64,000 nt of DNA from Phycisphaeraceae bacterium. GTDB taxonomy: Bacteria; Planctomycetota; Phycisphaerae; Phycisphaerales; UBA1924. A program made the translations under genes and the position numbers. Position 1 is the stretch's first letter. Every line of letters starts with the position of its first letter. Below the pieces are notes generated by a model. The model had not been told where the DNA came from. It did not search any database and saw nothing but the letters and a program-made list of their open reading frames with translations. Of the stretch, positions 18,459 through 26,988 are shown piece after piece. The stretch covers positions 124,001 through 188,000 of the forward strand of contig JAHBXI010000001.1 of the NCBI GenBank assembly GCA_019636515.1, read 5' to 3'.

Positions 18459-20804
18459 TCAGTGGCGGGACGGAGCGGGCCATCGCCTCATGTCGATGGC
18501 GGCGTCGACGGTCGCCGATCCTTCGAACGTCGCCTTGGCGTTCACCAGGCGACGCCAGATGATCGCGGCCAGCCCGAAGACAACCACGACCGCGCCGGCC
18601 CACACCAGGCCGGCGATCCAGCGGTACTCAAGGTCGAGGCGATCGGTTCCCGCCGTCGAGGCCGTCCGGATGGTCGTCACGGTCCCGTCGACGCGTCGCT
18701 CTCGGGCCGCGTTGGCCTGGCTTACCAGGGCCGTGACGTAGGTGTCGAGGACTCGCTGGGCTCGGTCGGAGCCCAGGCCGCGCCATTCGAGGGCGAGTTC
18801 GCCGTCGGCGGCGGAGTGGTGGGAGAGGGAGCCTCTGATCGCCGTGGCGAGGTCGGCCGGCCGGGACAGGTCGTTGATACCCCGCCTTTGCATGCGCTCG
18901 GCGACCACGTCGATGAACCGTGGATCCTCGACCAGGGCTTCGTGGAAAACCTGCCACTCGGCGAGTTCTCCTGGTCCTATGGACCGGCCCCGCGGGTCGG
19001 CGGCGATGACGGCACGGGCGGCGTACTCGCCCGGAATGGCGGCCTGGGTTCCGAACCAACTGAGCACGCCCAGGAGAGCGGCGGAGGCGATGCCGTAAAA
19101 AAGGAGCGCGGCGGTGCGTCCGCCGGCCCGCTGGCGTGAGATGGAACGCTGAGCGGCGTTGACGAGTTCCCTGGCGTCGGCGAGTTCCTGCCGCATGGCC
19201 AGGATTCGCTCGCACTGCTCGAAACGTGTGGCGAGGGCGTCCTCGGCCCTCTTGATGTCGCGGGCACGGTTCCTGGTCAGTTGCCTGGCGAGCACCAACC
19301 GCTGCTTGCGGCGCTGGATGGCGGCGGGGTGAATGGCACGGCCGGCGCCGTTTGCTCGCAGTTCCTGCAATTGCTTTTTCGAGCCCGCGAGTTGCCCCTC
19401 GAGAGAGCGTGATCGCGAGAGGATCTCCTCGCGCTCGTCGCGGAGTTGAACGATCGCCTCGCAGGCCTTGCGGAGCCGCTCGGCCAAGGCGTCGGCTTGT
19501 GGATCGTGATTGTGGTCGCTGGGGTCTGGTGGCGTGGCGGCCTGGATGGCGGCTGCGCGATCGGCCTCGGCGGCGACACGGGAACGAAGGTGCTCGGCGA
19601 TCTCGTGCTTCCAGAGCGACTCGTATTCCTCGATCACCTCCTGGCTGCAGGCCAGGGCGCTGGCGAGGGCCCGCGTCTGGGCGAGGGACTGGTGGTGTGC
19701 TTCGTCGAGGCGATCACGGGCGATTTTGAGATCCAGCCGTGCCTGGTCGAGTTCCCGGCGCGCGGAATCCCGCTCCCGGTCGGCATCCCCATCGCGGTGG
19801 GCTTTGAGTTCCAGGCCGCGGGCCGCTTCGTCGAGCCGGCGCTGCAGGTCGGCCTCGCGGCCTTTCATCTCCCGTGCCCGGGCCTCGTGCTCGGCGTTGC
19901 TTTTTTCGAGGCGATCGGCCTTCTCGCGGAGGGCCTCTTGCGTCTCTCGGAGTTGGCGGGTCAGTTCCTCGCACCGGGTCCGCAGCGTCTGGGCGCCGTC
20001 GGCGTCGTTCTGGTGCTCCTGGAGCCGCTGGTCGAGTTCCCGGGACCTGGACTCGAGTTCGGTTCGCTGGCGTTCGAGGTCGGTACGCCGCGAATCGATC
20101 TCCTCGCGCTGGGCGAGGAGTTCCTCGCGGGCGGCCTTGACCTCGGCCGCTTGACGTTCAAGTTCCCTGGCCTGGGCATCGAGCGATTCGCGCTGGGCAC
20201 GGGCCTGCCGGATGGCCTCGTCGGCCGCGGCAACCCTGGCGGTGATCTCGGCCGCCTGACGCGCGAGGTCTTCTCGATGGGTGTTGAGTTCGGTGGCGGC
20301 GGACTCGAGGTCGGCGTGGCGGGCGTCGGCCTCGGCGTGTCGTTGCTCGGCCCGACGGAGCGTCTGGGCGGCGGTCACGGCGGCTTCGGCGGCCGTGGCG
20401 GCGGCGGCGGTTGCCTCGCGTTCGCGTCGTTCAGCCTCGGCATTCCGGGCGTCGAGTTCCGTTCGGAGGCGGTCAAGGTCCGACTCTCGCTTTTCGACAT
20501 GCCTCCAGCGTTCGCCGACGTCGGCGATCGACCTGGTGATCTCGCGTTCACGCTGGGCAAGTTCATCCCGGCGCTGGCGCAGGTCGGCCTCGGCCGCGTT
20601 CATCTGGTCGGTCTTACGCTTGAGTTCCTCCGAGAGCGCCTGCCGCTGGGCGTAGAGTTGCTTGAGGCTGTCGAGGCCGGCTTCAAACTCCTCCAGGACG
20701 GCCAGAACGTCGTCGCTGGTGGGTGGGCCCTGGGCCGGGCTTGGCGCGTGGGGTGTCCCGCCCGCGTGCGGTTCCTTGCCGGTGGTGGAGGACGGATCGG
20801 TCAT
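18459..20804 (-). CDS. Long coiled-coil protein with C-terminal Wzz-like membrane domain
   Basis: A protein of 781 residues starting MTDPSSTTGKEPHAGG. Residues 30-540 are almost continuous charged coiled coil (repeats of LERQRTELESR and RREREATAA type). Then comes a membrane helix (LLFYGIASAALLGVLSWF), an exported segment of about 130 residues (GPGELAEWQVFHEALVEDP), and a second helix (WIAGLVWAGAVVVVFGLAAI). Two helices bracketing a periplasmic segment recall Wzz/chain-length determinants, here with a very long cytoplasmic coil at the N-terminus. Function unknown; a scaffold or polysaccharide-export role is conjecture. Confidence 0.6.
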   Translation of the reverse strand: MTDPSSTTGKEPHAGGTPHAPSPAQGPPTSDDVLAVLEEFEAGLDSLKQLYAQRQALSEELKRKTDQMNAAEADLRQRRDELAQREREITRSIADVGERWRHVEKRESDLDRLRTELDARNAEAERREREATAAAATAAEAAVTAAQTLRRAEQRHAEADARHADLESAATELNTHREDLARQAAEITARVAAADEAIRQARAQRESLDAQARELERQAAEVKAAREELLAQREEIDSRRTDLERQRTELESRSRELDQRLQEHQNDADGAQTLRTRCEELTRQLRETQEALREKADRLEKSNAEHEARAREMKGREADLQRRLDEAARGLELKAHRDGDADRERDSARRELDQARLDLKIARDRLDEAHHQSLAQTRALASALACSQEVIEEYESLWKHEIAEHLRSRVAAEADRAAAIQAATPPDPSDHNHDPQADALAERLRKACEAIVQLRDEREEILSRSRSLEGQLAGSKKQLQELRANGAGRAIHPAAIQRRKQRLVLARQLTRNRARDIKRAEDALATRFEQCERILAMRQELADARELVNAAQRSISRQRAGGRTAALLFYGIASAALLGVLSWFGTQAAIPGEYAARAVIAADPRGRSIGPGELAEWQVFHEALVEDPRFIDVVAERMQRRGINDLSRPADLATAIRGSLSHHSAADGELALEWRGLGSDRAQRVLDTYVTALVSQANAARERRVDGTVTTIRTASTAGTDRLDLEYRWIAGLVWAGAVVVVFGLAAIIWRRLVNAKATFEGSATVDAAIDMRRWPAPSRH

Positions 20805-20918
20805 GGCGCGCGACGGCCCGGTACGGCGGGATCGGTACGCACCGATGCCCGCCCGCGGATGCCGCCGGTGGTACGATCGGTTCGATTTCGGACGGTCTGA
20901 ACATGGATGGGACGTCGT

Positions 20919-20948
20919 TTGACAGTCGGGCAAGAAGGCACGTCCAAT
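20919..20948 (+). promoter_or_regulatory. Promoter upstream of aldose epimerase gene
   Basis: A perfect TTGACA (20919-20924) is followed after 18 bp by TCCAAT (20943-20948, 4/6). It lies inside the apparent N-terminus of the longest frame of the next gene, whose third codon positions are only about half G/C there. That supports a start downstream at 21015. Confidence 0.45.
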
Positions 20949-21014
20949 AACGCCCCGACCAATGGGATTGTCCTTGCCGGTCCCGGTGACCCTGCCTCAA
21001 CGTCGGTAACTCAC

Positions 21015-21956
21015 GTGGTTTACGGACGACGCTGCATCATCGAGAGCGAGGACCTGCGGGCGGAGATCGACCCGGAGGTGGGGGCGAGCCTTACGGATCT
21101 GTCCGTGCGCGGTCCTGGTGGGGCGTGGTGGCCCCTTCTGCGGCGTTCATCCTCGGCGCTGTCCGGAGGGGAAGAATCCTCGTGCTACCTGCTGGCCCCG
21201 TGGAGCAACCGGGTCCGGGACGGGCGGTTCGCCTTTGAGGGCCGGGAGGTATCGCTGCGGAAAAACTGGCCCGACGGGACGGCCATCCACGGCGACGTTC
21301 GCGACCGGGAGTGGCGGATCCTGGACCGTTCCCCGGTTTCGGCCCGCCTCGCGTTTTCAAGCATCGAGTTCGAGGACATCAACTGGCCGTGGGCGTTTCG
21401 GGCGCAAGCCCGGTACGAATTGGCGACGTCGGGGCTTGAGTCGGAACTGGTCATTACGAACGCATCGGATCGTCCCATGCCGTGCGGGGGCGGGTTTCAT
21501 CCATTTTTCAACCGCATTCTCTGGGATACGGCGGATGATCCGGTGGTGACGGCGGCCGTGACGGGCCGGTACCCGTGCGAGGGGGTCATGGCGGTCGGCC
21601 CGGCGGCGATGGACGACTTCTGCCGGTCGCTGGTCGGCGGCTCGGATGTGCGGGCGCCTCTCGACGACGTGTTCTCGTGCCCGTCCGGCCGTGTCGGGAT
21701 CCTCTGGCCCGCCAGCGGGGTGGCGGTTGAGTTCGAGTCTTCGCACGAACTCGGGCACCTGGTGATCTACTCGGCGGTGGGCTCGGGGGGAACCCCCCGT
21801 CCGCACCTGTGCGTCGAGCCGGTATCGATGGTCAACGACGGGTTCAACCTCGCCTCTCGGGGCGCGGTCAACGACCACGGCGTGCGGGTGCTCGCCCCGG
21901 GCGGCTCGCTCCGGTTGAAGTGGACGATGCGTATCTTGCGAAGCAAAGGGTCGTGA
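21015..21956 (+). CDS. Aldose 1-epimerase (galactose mutarotase) family
   Basis: A protein of 313 residues from GTG 21015; the ATG at 20907 would add 36 residues with poor codon bias that overlap a promoter. Family features are visible: the N-terminal strand pair (LRAEIDPEVGASLTDLSV), the catalytic-histidine region (TAIHGDVRDREW), a second conserved histidine (GGGFHPFFNR), and the catalytic glutamate region (HLCVEPVSMVNDGFN). The enzyme interconverts sugar anomers. No sugar pathway genes are adjacent, so the substrate is open. Confidence 0.75.
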   Translation: MVYGRRCIIESEDLRAEIDPEVGASLTDLSVRGPGGAWWPLLRRSSSALSGGEESSCYLLAPWSNRVRDGRFAFEGREVSLRKNWPDGTAIHGDVRDREWRILDRSPVSARLAFSSIEFEDINWPWAFRAQARYELATSGLESELVITNASDRPMPCGGGFHPFFNRILWDTADDPVVTAAVTGRYPCEGVMAVGPAAMDDFCRSLVGGSDVRAPLDDVFSCPSGRVGILWPASGVAVEFESSHELGHLVIYSAVGSGGTPRPHLCVEPVSMVNDGFNLASRGAVNDHGVRVLAPGGSLRLKWTMRILRSKGS

Positions 21957-21975
21957 ATTCGACGCCCGGGCAAAT

Positions 21976-22395
21976 TCAGGCGACCACCGAGCCGGGGGCC
22001 ACGTCGCCCGCGGTCGTCAGGACGACGACGCGGCGGGCGCCGTCCGCGGTGCTTTCCGAGGCGGCCAGGAGCATCCCGCGCGACTCTTCCCCGCGGAGGT
22101 TCCGCGGGGCCAGATTGGCGACGATGATGATCGACTTGCCGACCAGGTCCTCGGGGCTGTAGTGGCCCCGGATCCCCGCGCAGATCTGGCGCGGCGTCCC
22201 GGAGCCGTCGTCGACCTGGAGGCGGAGGAGTTTATCAGCCGAAGGATGCAGGTCGGCCTTGACGACCCGGGCGACCTTGAGTTCGACCTTGGCAAAGTCC
22301 TCGATGGTGATGGTCGGGCGAGGGATCGGCCCGGCGGCGGGCGCCGAGGCCGATGCGGGCGTGGGCGTGGGAGCGGCGGGGGTTGCGTCGGACAT
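21976..22395 (-). CDS. tRNA-binding OB-fold protein (MetRS beta / Trbp111 type)
   Basis: A protein of 139 residues: a Pro/Ala-rich N-terminal linker (residues 1-30), then one EMAP/MetRS-C tRNA-binding domain with KVELKVARVVKADLHPSADKL, CAGIRGHYSPEDLVGK and IVANLAPRNLRGEESRGM. Such domains bind the outer corner of tRNA and occur at the end of MetRS or as separate proteins. GGAAGG precedes the ATG at 22395. It may be the detached C-terminal part of a methionyl-tRNA synthetase encoded elsewhere. Confidence 0.88.
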   Translation of the reverse strand: MSDATPAAPTPTPASASAPAAGPIPRPTITIEDFAKVELKVARVVKADLHPSADKLLRLQVDDGSGTPRQICAGIRGHYSPEDLVGKSIIIVANLAPRNLRGEESRGMLLAASESTADGARRVVVLTTAGDVAPGSVVA

Positions 22396-22635
22396 TCCGT
22401 AACCTTCCTGGCGAACAAGCGCCTGTGGATCGGGGGCAAGTGTAGTGTCGCGCCGAGTGGAAACAACGGGAGCAGGCGGCCCGCCGGACGTTCCGCACAC
22501 GCGGGCGACGCGGTCGAGTCCCCGGCCGCGCCTATGGTTGGCCCCGCACCGAGTTTCCCCGGACAACCTCGGCTCAGGCCCCGATCGACGGGGCGTCGAG
22601 ATGGTCCGGACTCGGGCCAGGAGAGCACGCCGAGC

Positions 22636-23124
22636 ATGCCCATGACCGAGCCGCCCGCCACATCGACCACGTTTCTTGAAGCCGTCGCCCTTCGGGCCAA
22701 AGACGCCGACGTGTTCGCCTCCTGCCGGGTCGAAGGGGAGCGGCTGGCGTGCGCTGCGAGGGATTCGGCGGCCCCGGCGCACTACCGGGTGGATACGGCG
22801 GGCGGATCGGTCTGGGTGTCGCTGGTGACACCCGACCGTTGGCTGAGCGAATCGATCGAGACCGACCTCCTCCACACGGGCGACAAACTGAACGAACTGA
22901 TCGACGAGGAACTGGTCGAGTTGGGGTACACGGGTTCGGGGTGTTCGTTTCAGCACTACCGTTCGGACGACAAGTTGTTCACGTTTCGGACGGCGGTGCC
23001 GGTGACGGCGGCCCAGGTCGCGGCGTGCGACGCGGGGGCGGTGGGGGAGTGCGCGAGGTTTCTGCTCGCGTACGAGGCGTGCTTCCGCGGTCTGGGCGAC
23101 ATGCAGGGCGGAGATGAAGACTGA
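22636..23124 (+). CDS. Conserved hypothetical protein
   Basis: A soluble protein of 162 residues with strong coding bias; the longer frame upstream overlaps the divergent tRNA-binding gene and is rejected. It has alternating strands and helices (VWVSLVTPDRWLSESIE, KLNELIDEELVELGY, KLFTFRTAVPV) and no membrane segment or metal motif. The fold could resemble YbjN/type III secretion chaperones, but this is a guess. It precedes the glycosyltransferase gene by 56 bp on the same strand and may share its transcript. Confidence 0.55.
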   Translation: MPMTEPPATSTTFLEAVALRAKDADVFASCRVEGERLACAARDSAAPAHYRVDTAGGSVWVSLVTPDRWLSESIETDLLHTGDKLNELIDEELVELGYTGSGCSFQHYRSDDKLFTFRTAVPVTAAQVAACDAGAVGECARFLLAYEACFRGLGDMQGGDED

Positions 23125-23180
23125 GCCGAGGCGCCGGCGTGGCACGTGAGCAAGCAGGCAAGTGAGCGGTGGAGCGACCG

Positions 23181-24602
23181 ATGCGGATCCTGATGCTGGG
23201 GTGGGAATTTCCTCCGTTTATCGCCGGCGGGCTGGGCGTGGCCTGCCACGGCCTGACGCGCGCCCTGGACAAAATCGGTCATCAGGTTACGTTCGTGCTT
23301 CCCAAGCAGGTGGATCGCTCGCTGTCGTCGCACGTGTCGCTGCTGACGCCGGAGATGCTCGCGAACAGACCCGCGGTCCCCGGATCCTGGTCGATGGCCG
23401 CCGGGGCGGCGACGGGGACGAGCGGCCCTGGTGGTTCTCCGGACGCGGCCTCGATGGAGTTCAGCCACGCCCGGTTCATCGGTGTCCCGGCGTCGTTTTC
23501 GAGTCCTTACCCCGGCTTCGATCCATCCAACTTCGTTCGCCTCTCAGAAGAAGGGGTCCTGCCCGAGTGGGTCCGGGGACCGGGCGCGGCGGGCGGGGAT
23601 CCGACCTCGCCGGCGGACCTTCAGCGCGAGGCGATGGCGATCGGTGGCGGAGCGAGCCACGCGGGGCACGGGTACGGGTCGGACCTCGTGGGCGATTCCG
23701 AGCGTTACGCGAGGCTGGTGGTGGCGCTGGCCCGGGGCGAGGCGTTCGACGTGATCCATGCGCACGACTGGCTGACGTACCCGGCGGGTCTGGCGCTGGC
23801 CCGGGTGACTCGTCGTCCGCTGGTGGTCCATGTCCATTCGACGGAGTTTGACCGTTCAGGGAACAACGTCAACCAGCGGATCTACGACATCGAGAGGGCT
23901 GGGATGCAGGGGGCGGATCGCGTGCTGGCGGTGTCGATGTTCACCAAGTCGATCTGCGTGCGGCGGTACGGGGTGACGCCCGGCAAGGTCGATGTGATTC
24001 ATAACGGGATCGACCGTGAGAGCCAGCAGCCGCAGGAGGGCTCGGCGATCGACTCGAAGGACCGGATCGTGCTGTTCCTGGGCCGGATCACGATGCAGAA
24101 AGGCCCGGAGTACTTCATCGCGGCGGCTCGGCGTGTGCTGGAGAAGATCCAGAACGTGAAGTTCGTGGTGGCCGGTTCGGGGGACATGGCGCTGCGGATG
24201 GTGGAACTGGCGGCGAGCATGGGGATCGGCCACAAGGTGCTGTTCACGGGGTTTCTGCGCGGCAGGGACGTCGAGCGTGTCTTCCAGATGGCCGATTGCT
24301 ACGTGATGCCCAGCGTGTCGGAGCCGTTCGGCCTGGCCGCGCTGGAGGCGATCCACCACGATGTGCCGGTGATCGTGAGCAAGACCAGCGGGGTCTCGGA
24401 GGTTCTCCAGCATGTGCTCAAGGTCGATTTCTGGGATATCGACGAGATGGCCAACAAGATCGTGGCGGTTCTTCGGCACCCGCCGCTGAGCCAGACGCTC
24501 CGGGAGCACGGGACGTTCGAACTCCACCGCCTGACGTGGGAAACCGCGGCGGAGCGGTGTATCCGCGCGTACCAGCGGGCCGGGGCCGTGTCGGCGGCGT
24601 GA
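23181..24602 (+). CDS. GT4 glycosyltransferase, glycogen-synthase-like
   Basis: A protein of 473 residues with the two-Rossmann GT-B fold. The N-terminus MRILMLGWEFPPFIAGGLG matches the ADP-glucose-dependent GT4/GT5 synthase type. The C-terminal half holds the nucleotide-sugar site (IVLFLGRITMQKGPEYF, then PSVSEPFGLAALEAI with the E-x7-E glutamates). The ATG at 23181 is favoured by GGAG eight bases upstream. It probably builds a glucan or transfers a hexose to a cytoplasmic acceptor. A low-complexity Ala/Gly stretch of about 120 residues (70-190) is inserted between strands of the first domain. Confidence 0.82.
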   Translation: MRILMLGWEFPPFIAGGLGVACHGLTRALDKIGHQVTFVLPKQVDRSLSSHVSLLTPEMLANRPAVPGSWSMAAGAATGTSGPGGSPDAASMEFSHARFIGVPASFSSPYPGFDPSNFVRLSEEGVLPEWVRGPGAAGGDPTSPADLQREAMAIGGGASHAGHGYGSDLVGDSERYARLVVALARGEAFDVIHAHDWLTYPAGLALARVTRRPLVVHVHSTEFDRSGNNVNQRIYDIERAGMQGADRVLAVSMFTKSICVRRYGVTPGKVDVIHNGIDRESQQPQEGSAIDSKDRIVLFLGRITMQKGPEYFIAAARRVLEKIQNVKFVVAGSGDMALRMVELAASMGIGHKVLFTGFLRGRDVERVFQMADCYVMPSVSEPFGLAALEAIHHDVPVIVSKTSGVSEVLQHVLKVDFWDIDEMANKIVAVLRHPPLSQTLREHGTFELHRLTWETAAERCIRAYQRAGAVSAA

Positions 24603-24660
24603 TGAGAGGCCCGGTTCCTGCTCAGCGGCCCGCGCTGCTGGGGCGGGCGTGATGGCGAGC

Positions 24661-24744
<84 letters not shown>

Positions 24745-24905
24745 TCCTTCGTTGTCGTAGGCACTCACCGCGCCAAGGTTGTCCTCATCATCGGTTCCGC
24801 CTTGACTTACCGGGACGGTGCGGTCAATCGGCAATTCCTTCCGAGATCGCAACCAGTATCTCGTCGTTCCGAATTCTTCGCCCCGAAGGGGCGCCGGGAT
24901 GTAGC

Positions 24906-24953
24906 CACGGGTGGAGCGCAGCCCGCGCCTTCGCGGGCGGAGCGCAACCCGTG
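24906..24953. repeat. Nested REP-like palindrome at left end of the element
   Basis: The outer stem CACGGGT (24906-24912) pairs with ACCCGTG (24947-24953). The inner stem GCCCGC (24921-24926) pairs with GCGGGC (24933-24938). Both internal loops read GGAGCGCA, so the structure is a symmetric double hairpin. Confidence 0.7.
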
Positions 24954-25019
24954 GAGGGGGTCGCGCATTCTGTATTCTGCCCCGAAAGGGGCAGAGGAAT
25001 CGGCCCAGGGCGCAGGCGA

Positions 25020-25472
25020 TCAGTCGAACACGTACTTCTGGTTGAACTCCACACCGTGCGCGCGGAGTATTCGCAACAACTCCGACTTGAAATCCTCCTT
25101 CTTGTGGTGTTCGGCTTGCCCCGCGATGTACCTCTTTACGGCTTCCTCTTGCGACTTGCTGACCGAGAACACGCTGTACCCCTCCTGCCAGGCGAACTCG
25201 CGCAGGGATGGGAACTCATCGTGAATCCACTTCGACGAACGCGCCTTGACCGTGCGCATGAGGTCCGACACCGACCCGTCGGGCCGCCATCGCAGGTACA
25301 TGTGCGCATGGTCCTCCACGCCGCCGATATCGTACAGCACGCCCCTCTCGGCCCGGACGATGCCGCCGATGTACGGGTAGAGACGCTCGGAGACGTCGGA
25401 GGTGATCCAAGGCGTACGGCCTGTCGTGGAGAAGACGATGTGGAGCAGGAGTTGGGAGTAGGTGCCGGGCAT
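25020..25472 (-). CDS. Y1/HUH transposase, IS200/REP-associated type
   Basis: A protein of 150 residues with the HUH nuclease signature as HAH (55-57, GGVEDHAHMYL) and a catalytic tyrosine at about 115 (VKRYIAGQAEHHKK), followed by the family tail ELLRILRAHGVEFNQKYVFD. AAAGGAGG precedes the ATG at 25472. Such enzymes cut and join single-stranded DNA at hairpin ends. The gene looks intact, so the copy may be active. Confidence 0.88.
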   Translation of the reverse strand: MPGTYSQLLLHIVFSTTGRTPWITSDVSERLYPYIGGIVRAERGVLYDIGGVEDHAHMYLRWRPDGSVSDLMRTVKARSSKWIHDEFPSLREFAWQEGYSVFSVSKSQEEAVKRYIAGQAEHHKKEDFKSELLRILRAHGVEFNQKYVFD

Positions 25473-25557
25473 CAAGCCTCCTTTGCCCCTCCGGGGCAAT
25501 AAGAGAATAGAGGGGGGACACGCTTTCCACGGGTTCTGCAAGGCCCAAAGCGGCCTT

Positions 25558-25575
25558 GCTCCACCCGTGGCTACA
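25558..25575. repeat. Right terminal inverted repeat of the element
   Basis: GCTCCACCCGTGGCTACA is the exact reverse complement of 24900-24917. The two copies lie 640 bp apart and bracket the transposase gene. Confidence 0.75.
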
Positions 25576-25579
25576 GCCC

Positions 25580-25763
25580 GACGCCCCGCTGGGGCGTTCG
25601 CAGCGGATCACTATCCAGATTTACCCTGCGCGCGCTGGCGGGGAAGCCGCCGACCCCGCTGCGGCGCTCGTAGCGGATCACAATCCAGATTTGCCCTGCG
25701 GGCGCTGGCGGAGAAGCCCCGACCCCGCTGGGGCGTTCGCAGCGGATCACAATCCAGATTCGC
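25580..25763. repeat. About 70-bp tandem repeat, three copies (last partial)
   Basis: The core AGCGGATCACAATCCAGATT occurs with one or two changes at about 25601, 25671 and 25740, spaced 70 and 69 bp apart. Each is preceded by a CCCCGCTGGGGCG palindrome and followed in the first two copies by CCCTGCG and GCGCTGGCGG. The array begins right after the inverted repeat of the element. Confidence 0.75.
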
Positions 25764-25902
25764 CATCCTCGATGTGCATGGCGGATGCGAGCGCCAGCGC
25801 ATCCCGGAGAACGCTGGTTCCATGCCGCCGAGCAAGTTGGAGCACGTCCCTTGCGCCTCGTTCGGCCTCGTCGGCGTTACTCACAAGTGCGGCGACGATC
25901 AC
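25747..25902 (-). CDS. Small open frame, unknown
   Basis: A 51-residue minus-strand frame starting GTG at 25902. The second part is plausible helical protein (NADEAERGARDVLQLARRHG, SVLRDALALASAMHIEDGE). An in-frame stop lies upstream, so it may be the remaining end of a larger gene. Its stop lies inside the last copy of the 70-bp repeat. No family recognised. Confidence 0.3.
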   Translation of the reverse strand: MIVAALVSNADEAERGARDVLQLARRHGTSVLRDALALASAMHIEDGESGL

Positions 25903-26479
25903 GGGCCGATAACGGGCGATGATCGGCCCTCACGACTCCCGCTCGGCGGGGTCTCGGAGGCGGTTCTGCCGGAGGCTGGTCGCGTGGGTGGATGTGCGGC
26001 CGGGGATTGGCTTTGAGAGCGCGGCATCATATCAAGAAAAGAACGTACGCGGATTCAAAGCGTTGTTATGAGACGGGCATGCCACAAGGCCACGTGCCGG
26101 TGCGTTGGTGTCGGGGGCCCGGCTTCGCCGGCCCGTGTTCTCGGCCGTTTGCAAGCCGTCGGAGCGATGTCGCGAACCCCGACGGGCCGCGTGGGGCGTG
26201 CAGCCGTCATAACCGCGACGGGACGGCGGAAGTTGTCGGCCCCTGGGTAAGAGGGCGCCGGGTTGTATCCGATGGTGAGGGATGCCGGGCGAGTGCTCGG
26301 CACCGGCGGCGGACAAGCGCTGTGGAGGCGAGCCGCCGGTGACGTGGCGGCCGAGGGATGAGGAACTCTCGGTCGCGGCAGGGGTTTGCGGTCGCGGGCG
26401 TCGCGATCCTCCCCGTCGAGCACCGGCCCGGCGCGAGCAGGGACCGGGTCATGACCTTTGAGTGCAAGGAGCCGCAGGT
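25903..26479. other. Intergenic region before pseudopilin cluster
   Basis: About 575 bp without a supported gene. 26025-26075 is relatively A/T rich and may hold a promoter. Downstream are several G+C-rich hairpins (for example around 26107-26132 and TGCCG/CGGCA near 26283-26303). It could include a structured leader for the pilin gene, but no known riboswitch motif was recognised. Confidence 0.45.
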
Positions 26480-26911
26480 ATGAACATCCGTCGGACGATT
26501 CGCAAGGGCTTTACGCTGGTTGAAATCCTGATCGTGGTGGTGATCCTGGGGATCCTGGCGGCGATCGTGGTCCCGCAGTTCACCAACGCGACGCAGGATG
26601 CGCAGGCCGGCAACATCAAGGCTCAGTTGGACACGCTGAACAACCAGTTGGAGTTGTACCGTGCCCGCAACAACACGTACCCGGACACCGACGACCCCTG
26701 GGGCAGCATCTCCGACGCGGCCTCGATGATCGGCGGTGGGTACCTCAAGGCGCTGCCGGTCAACCCGTTCAACGGCCAGTCGTCCGTGGGCGACGACCCC
26801 GAGGCCAACGGCTGGCACTGGTACGACAGCAACGGCGACGACATCGTCGACTCGATCGGCGCGACCAACTTCGACGAGAGCACCGGGGAGATCACTCCGG
26901 GCGTGCTCTGA
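26480..26911 (+). CDS. Type II secretion / type IV pilin-like major pseudopilin 1
   Basis: A protein of 143 residues with a class III prepilin leader: RKG|FTLVEILIVVVILGIL, with Glu5 of the mature form present. The long N-terminal helix is followed by a C-terminal domain with a DDPWGSISDAASM and GDDPEANGWHWYDSNGDD region, compatible with GspG-like calcium-binding pseudopilins. The ATG at 26480 follows AAGGAG at the normal distance. It would be cleaved by a prepilin peptidase encoded elsewhere and assembled into a pseudopilus. Confidence 0.85.
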   Translation: MNIRRTIRKGFTLVEILIVVVILGILAAIVVPQFTNATQDAQAGNIKAQLDTLNNQLELYRARNNTYPDTDDPWGSISDAASMIGGGYLKALPVNPFNGQSSVGDDPEANGWHWYDSNGDDIVDSIGATNFDESTGEITPGVL

Positions 26912-26937
26912 TCGGATCGGGCTTGCGACGTGATTCA

Positions 26938-26967
26938 CCGGCCGCCCCTGTCACCGGGGGCGGCCGG
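26938..26967 (+). terminator. Strong hairpin between the two pseudopilin genes
   Basis: CCGGCCGCCCC (26938-26948) pairs perfectly with GGGGCGGCCGG (26957-26967), an 11-bp stem. No T-tract follows. It may attenuate read-through or stabilise the upstream message so that the first pseudopilin is made in excess. Confidence 0.5.
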
Positions 26968-26988
26968 CTTGATGTTGGAGGGACGACG

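Larger units (their letters stand above)
24900..25575 (-). mobile_element. IS200/REP-type transposable unit
   Basis: A single Y1 transposase gene is bounded by an 18-bp perfect inverted repeat, TGTAGCCACGGGTGGAGC at 24900-24917 and its complement at 25558-25575. Extra palindromes occur inside each end: a nested hairpin at 24906-24953, TGCCCC-GAAA-GGGGCA at 24978-24993, and TTGCCCC/GGGGCAA at 25483-25499. Hairpin ends fit single-strand transposition by HUH enzymes. The terminal inverted repeats are more like REP sequences paired with REP-associated transposases. Confidence 0.7.

Noticed and set aside
25580-25763. CRISPR array
   Set aside because: Units are contiguous, about 70 bp and similar throughout, with no unique spacers and no cas genes in the window.
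25903-26479. c-di-GMP or other known riboswitch before the pilin genes
   Set aside because: Hairpins exist but the conserved core sequences of known classes were not found by eye.
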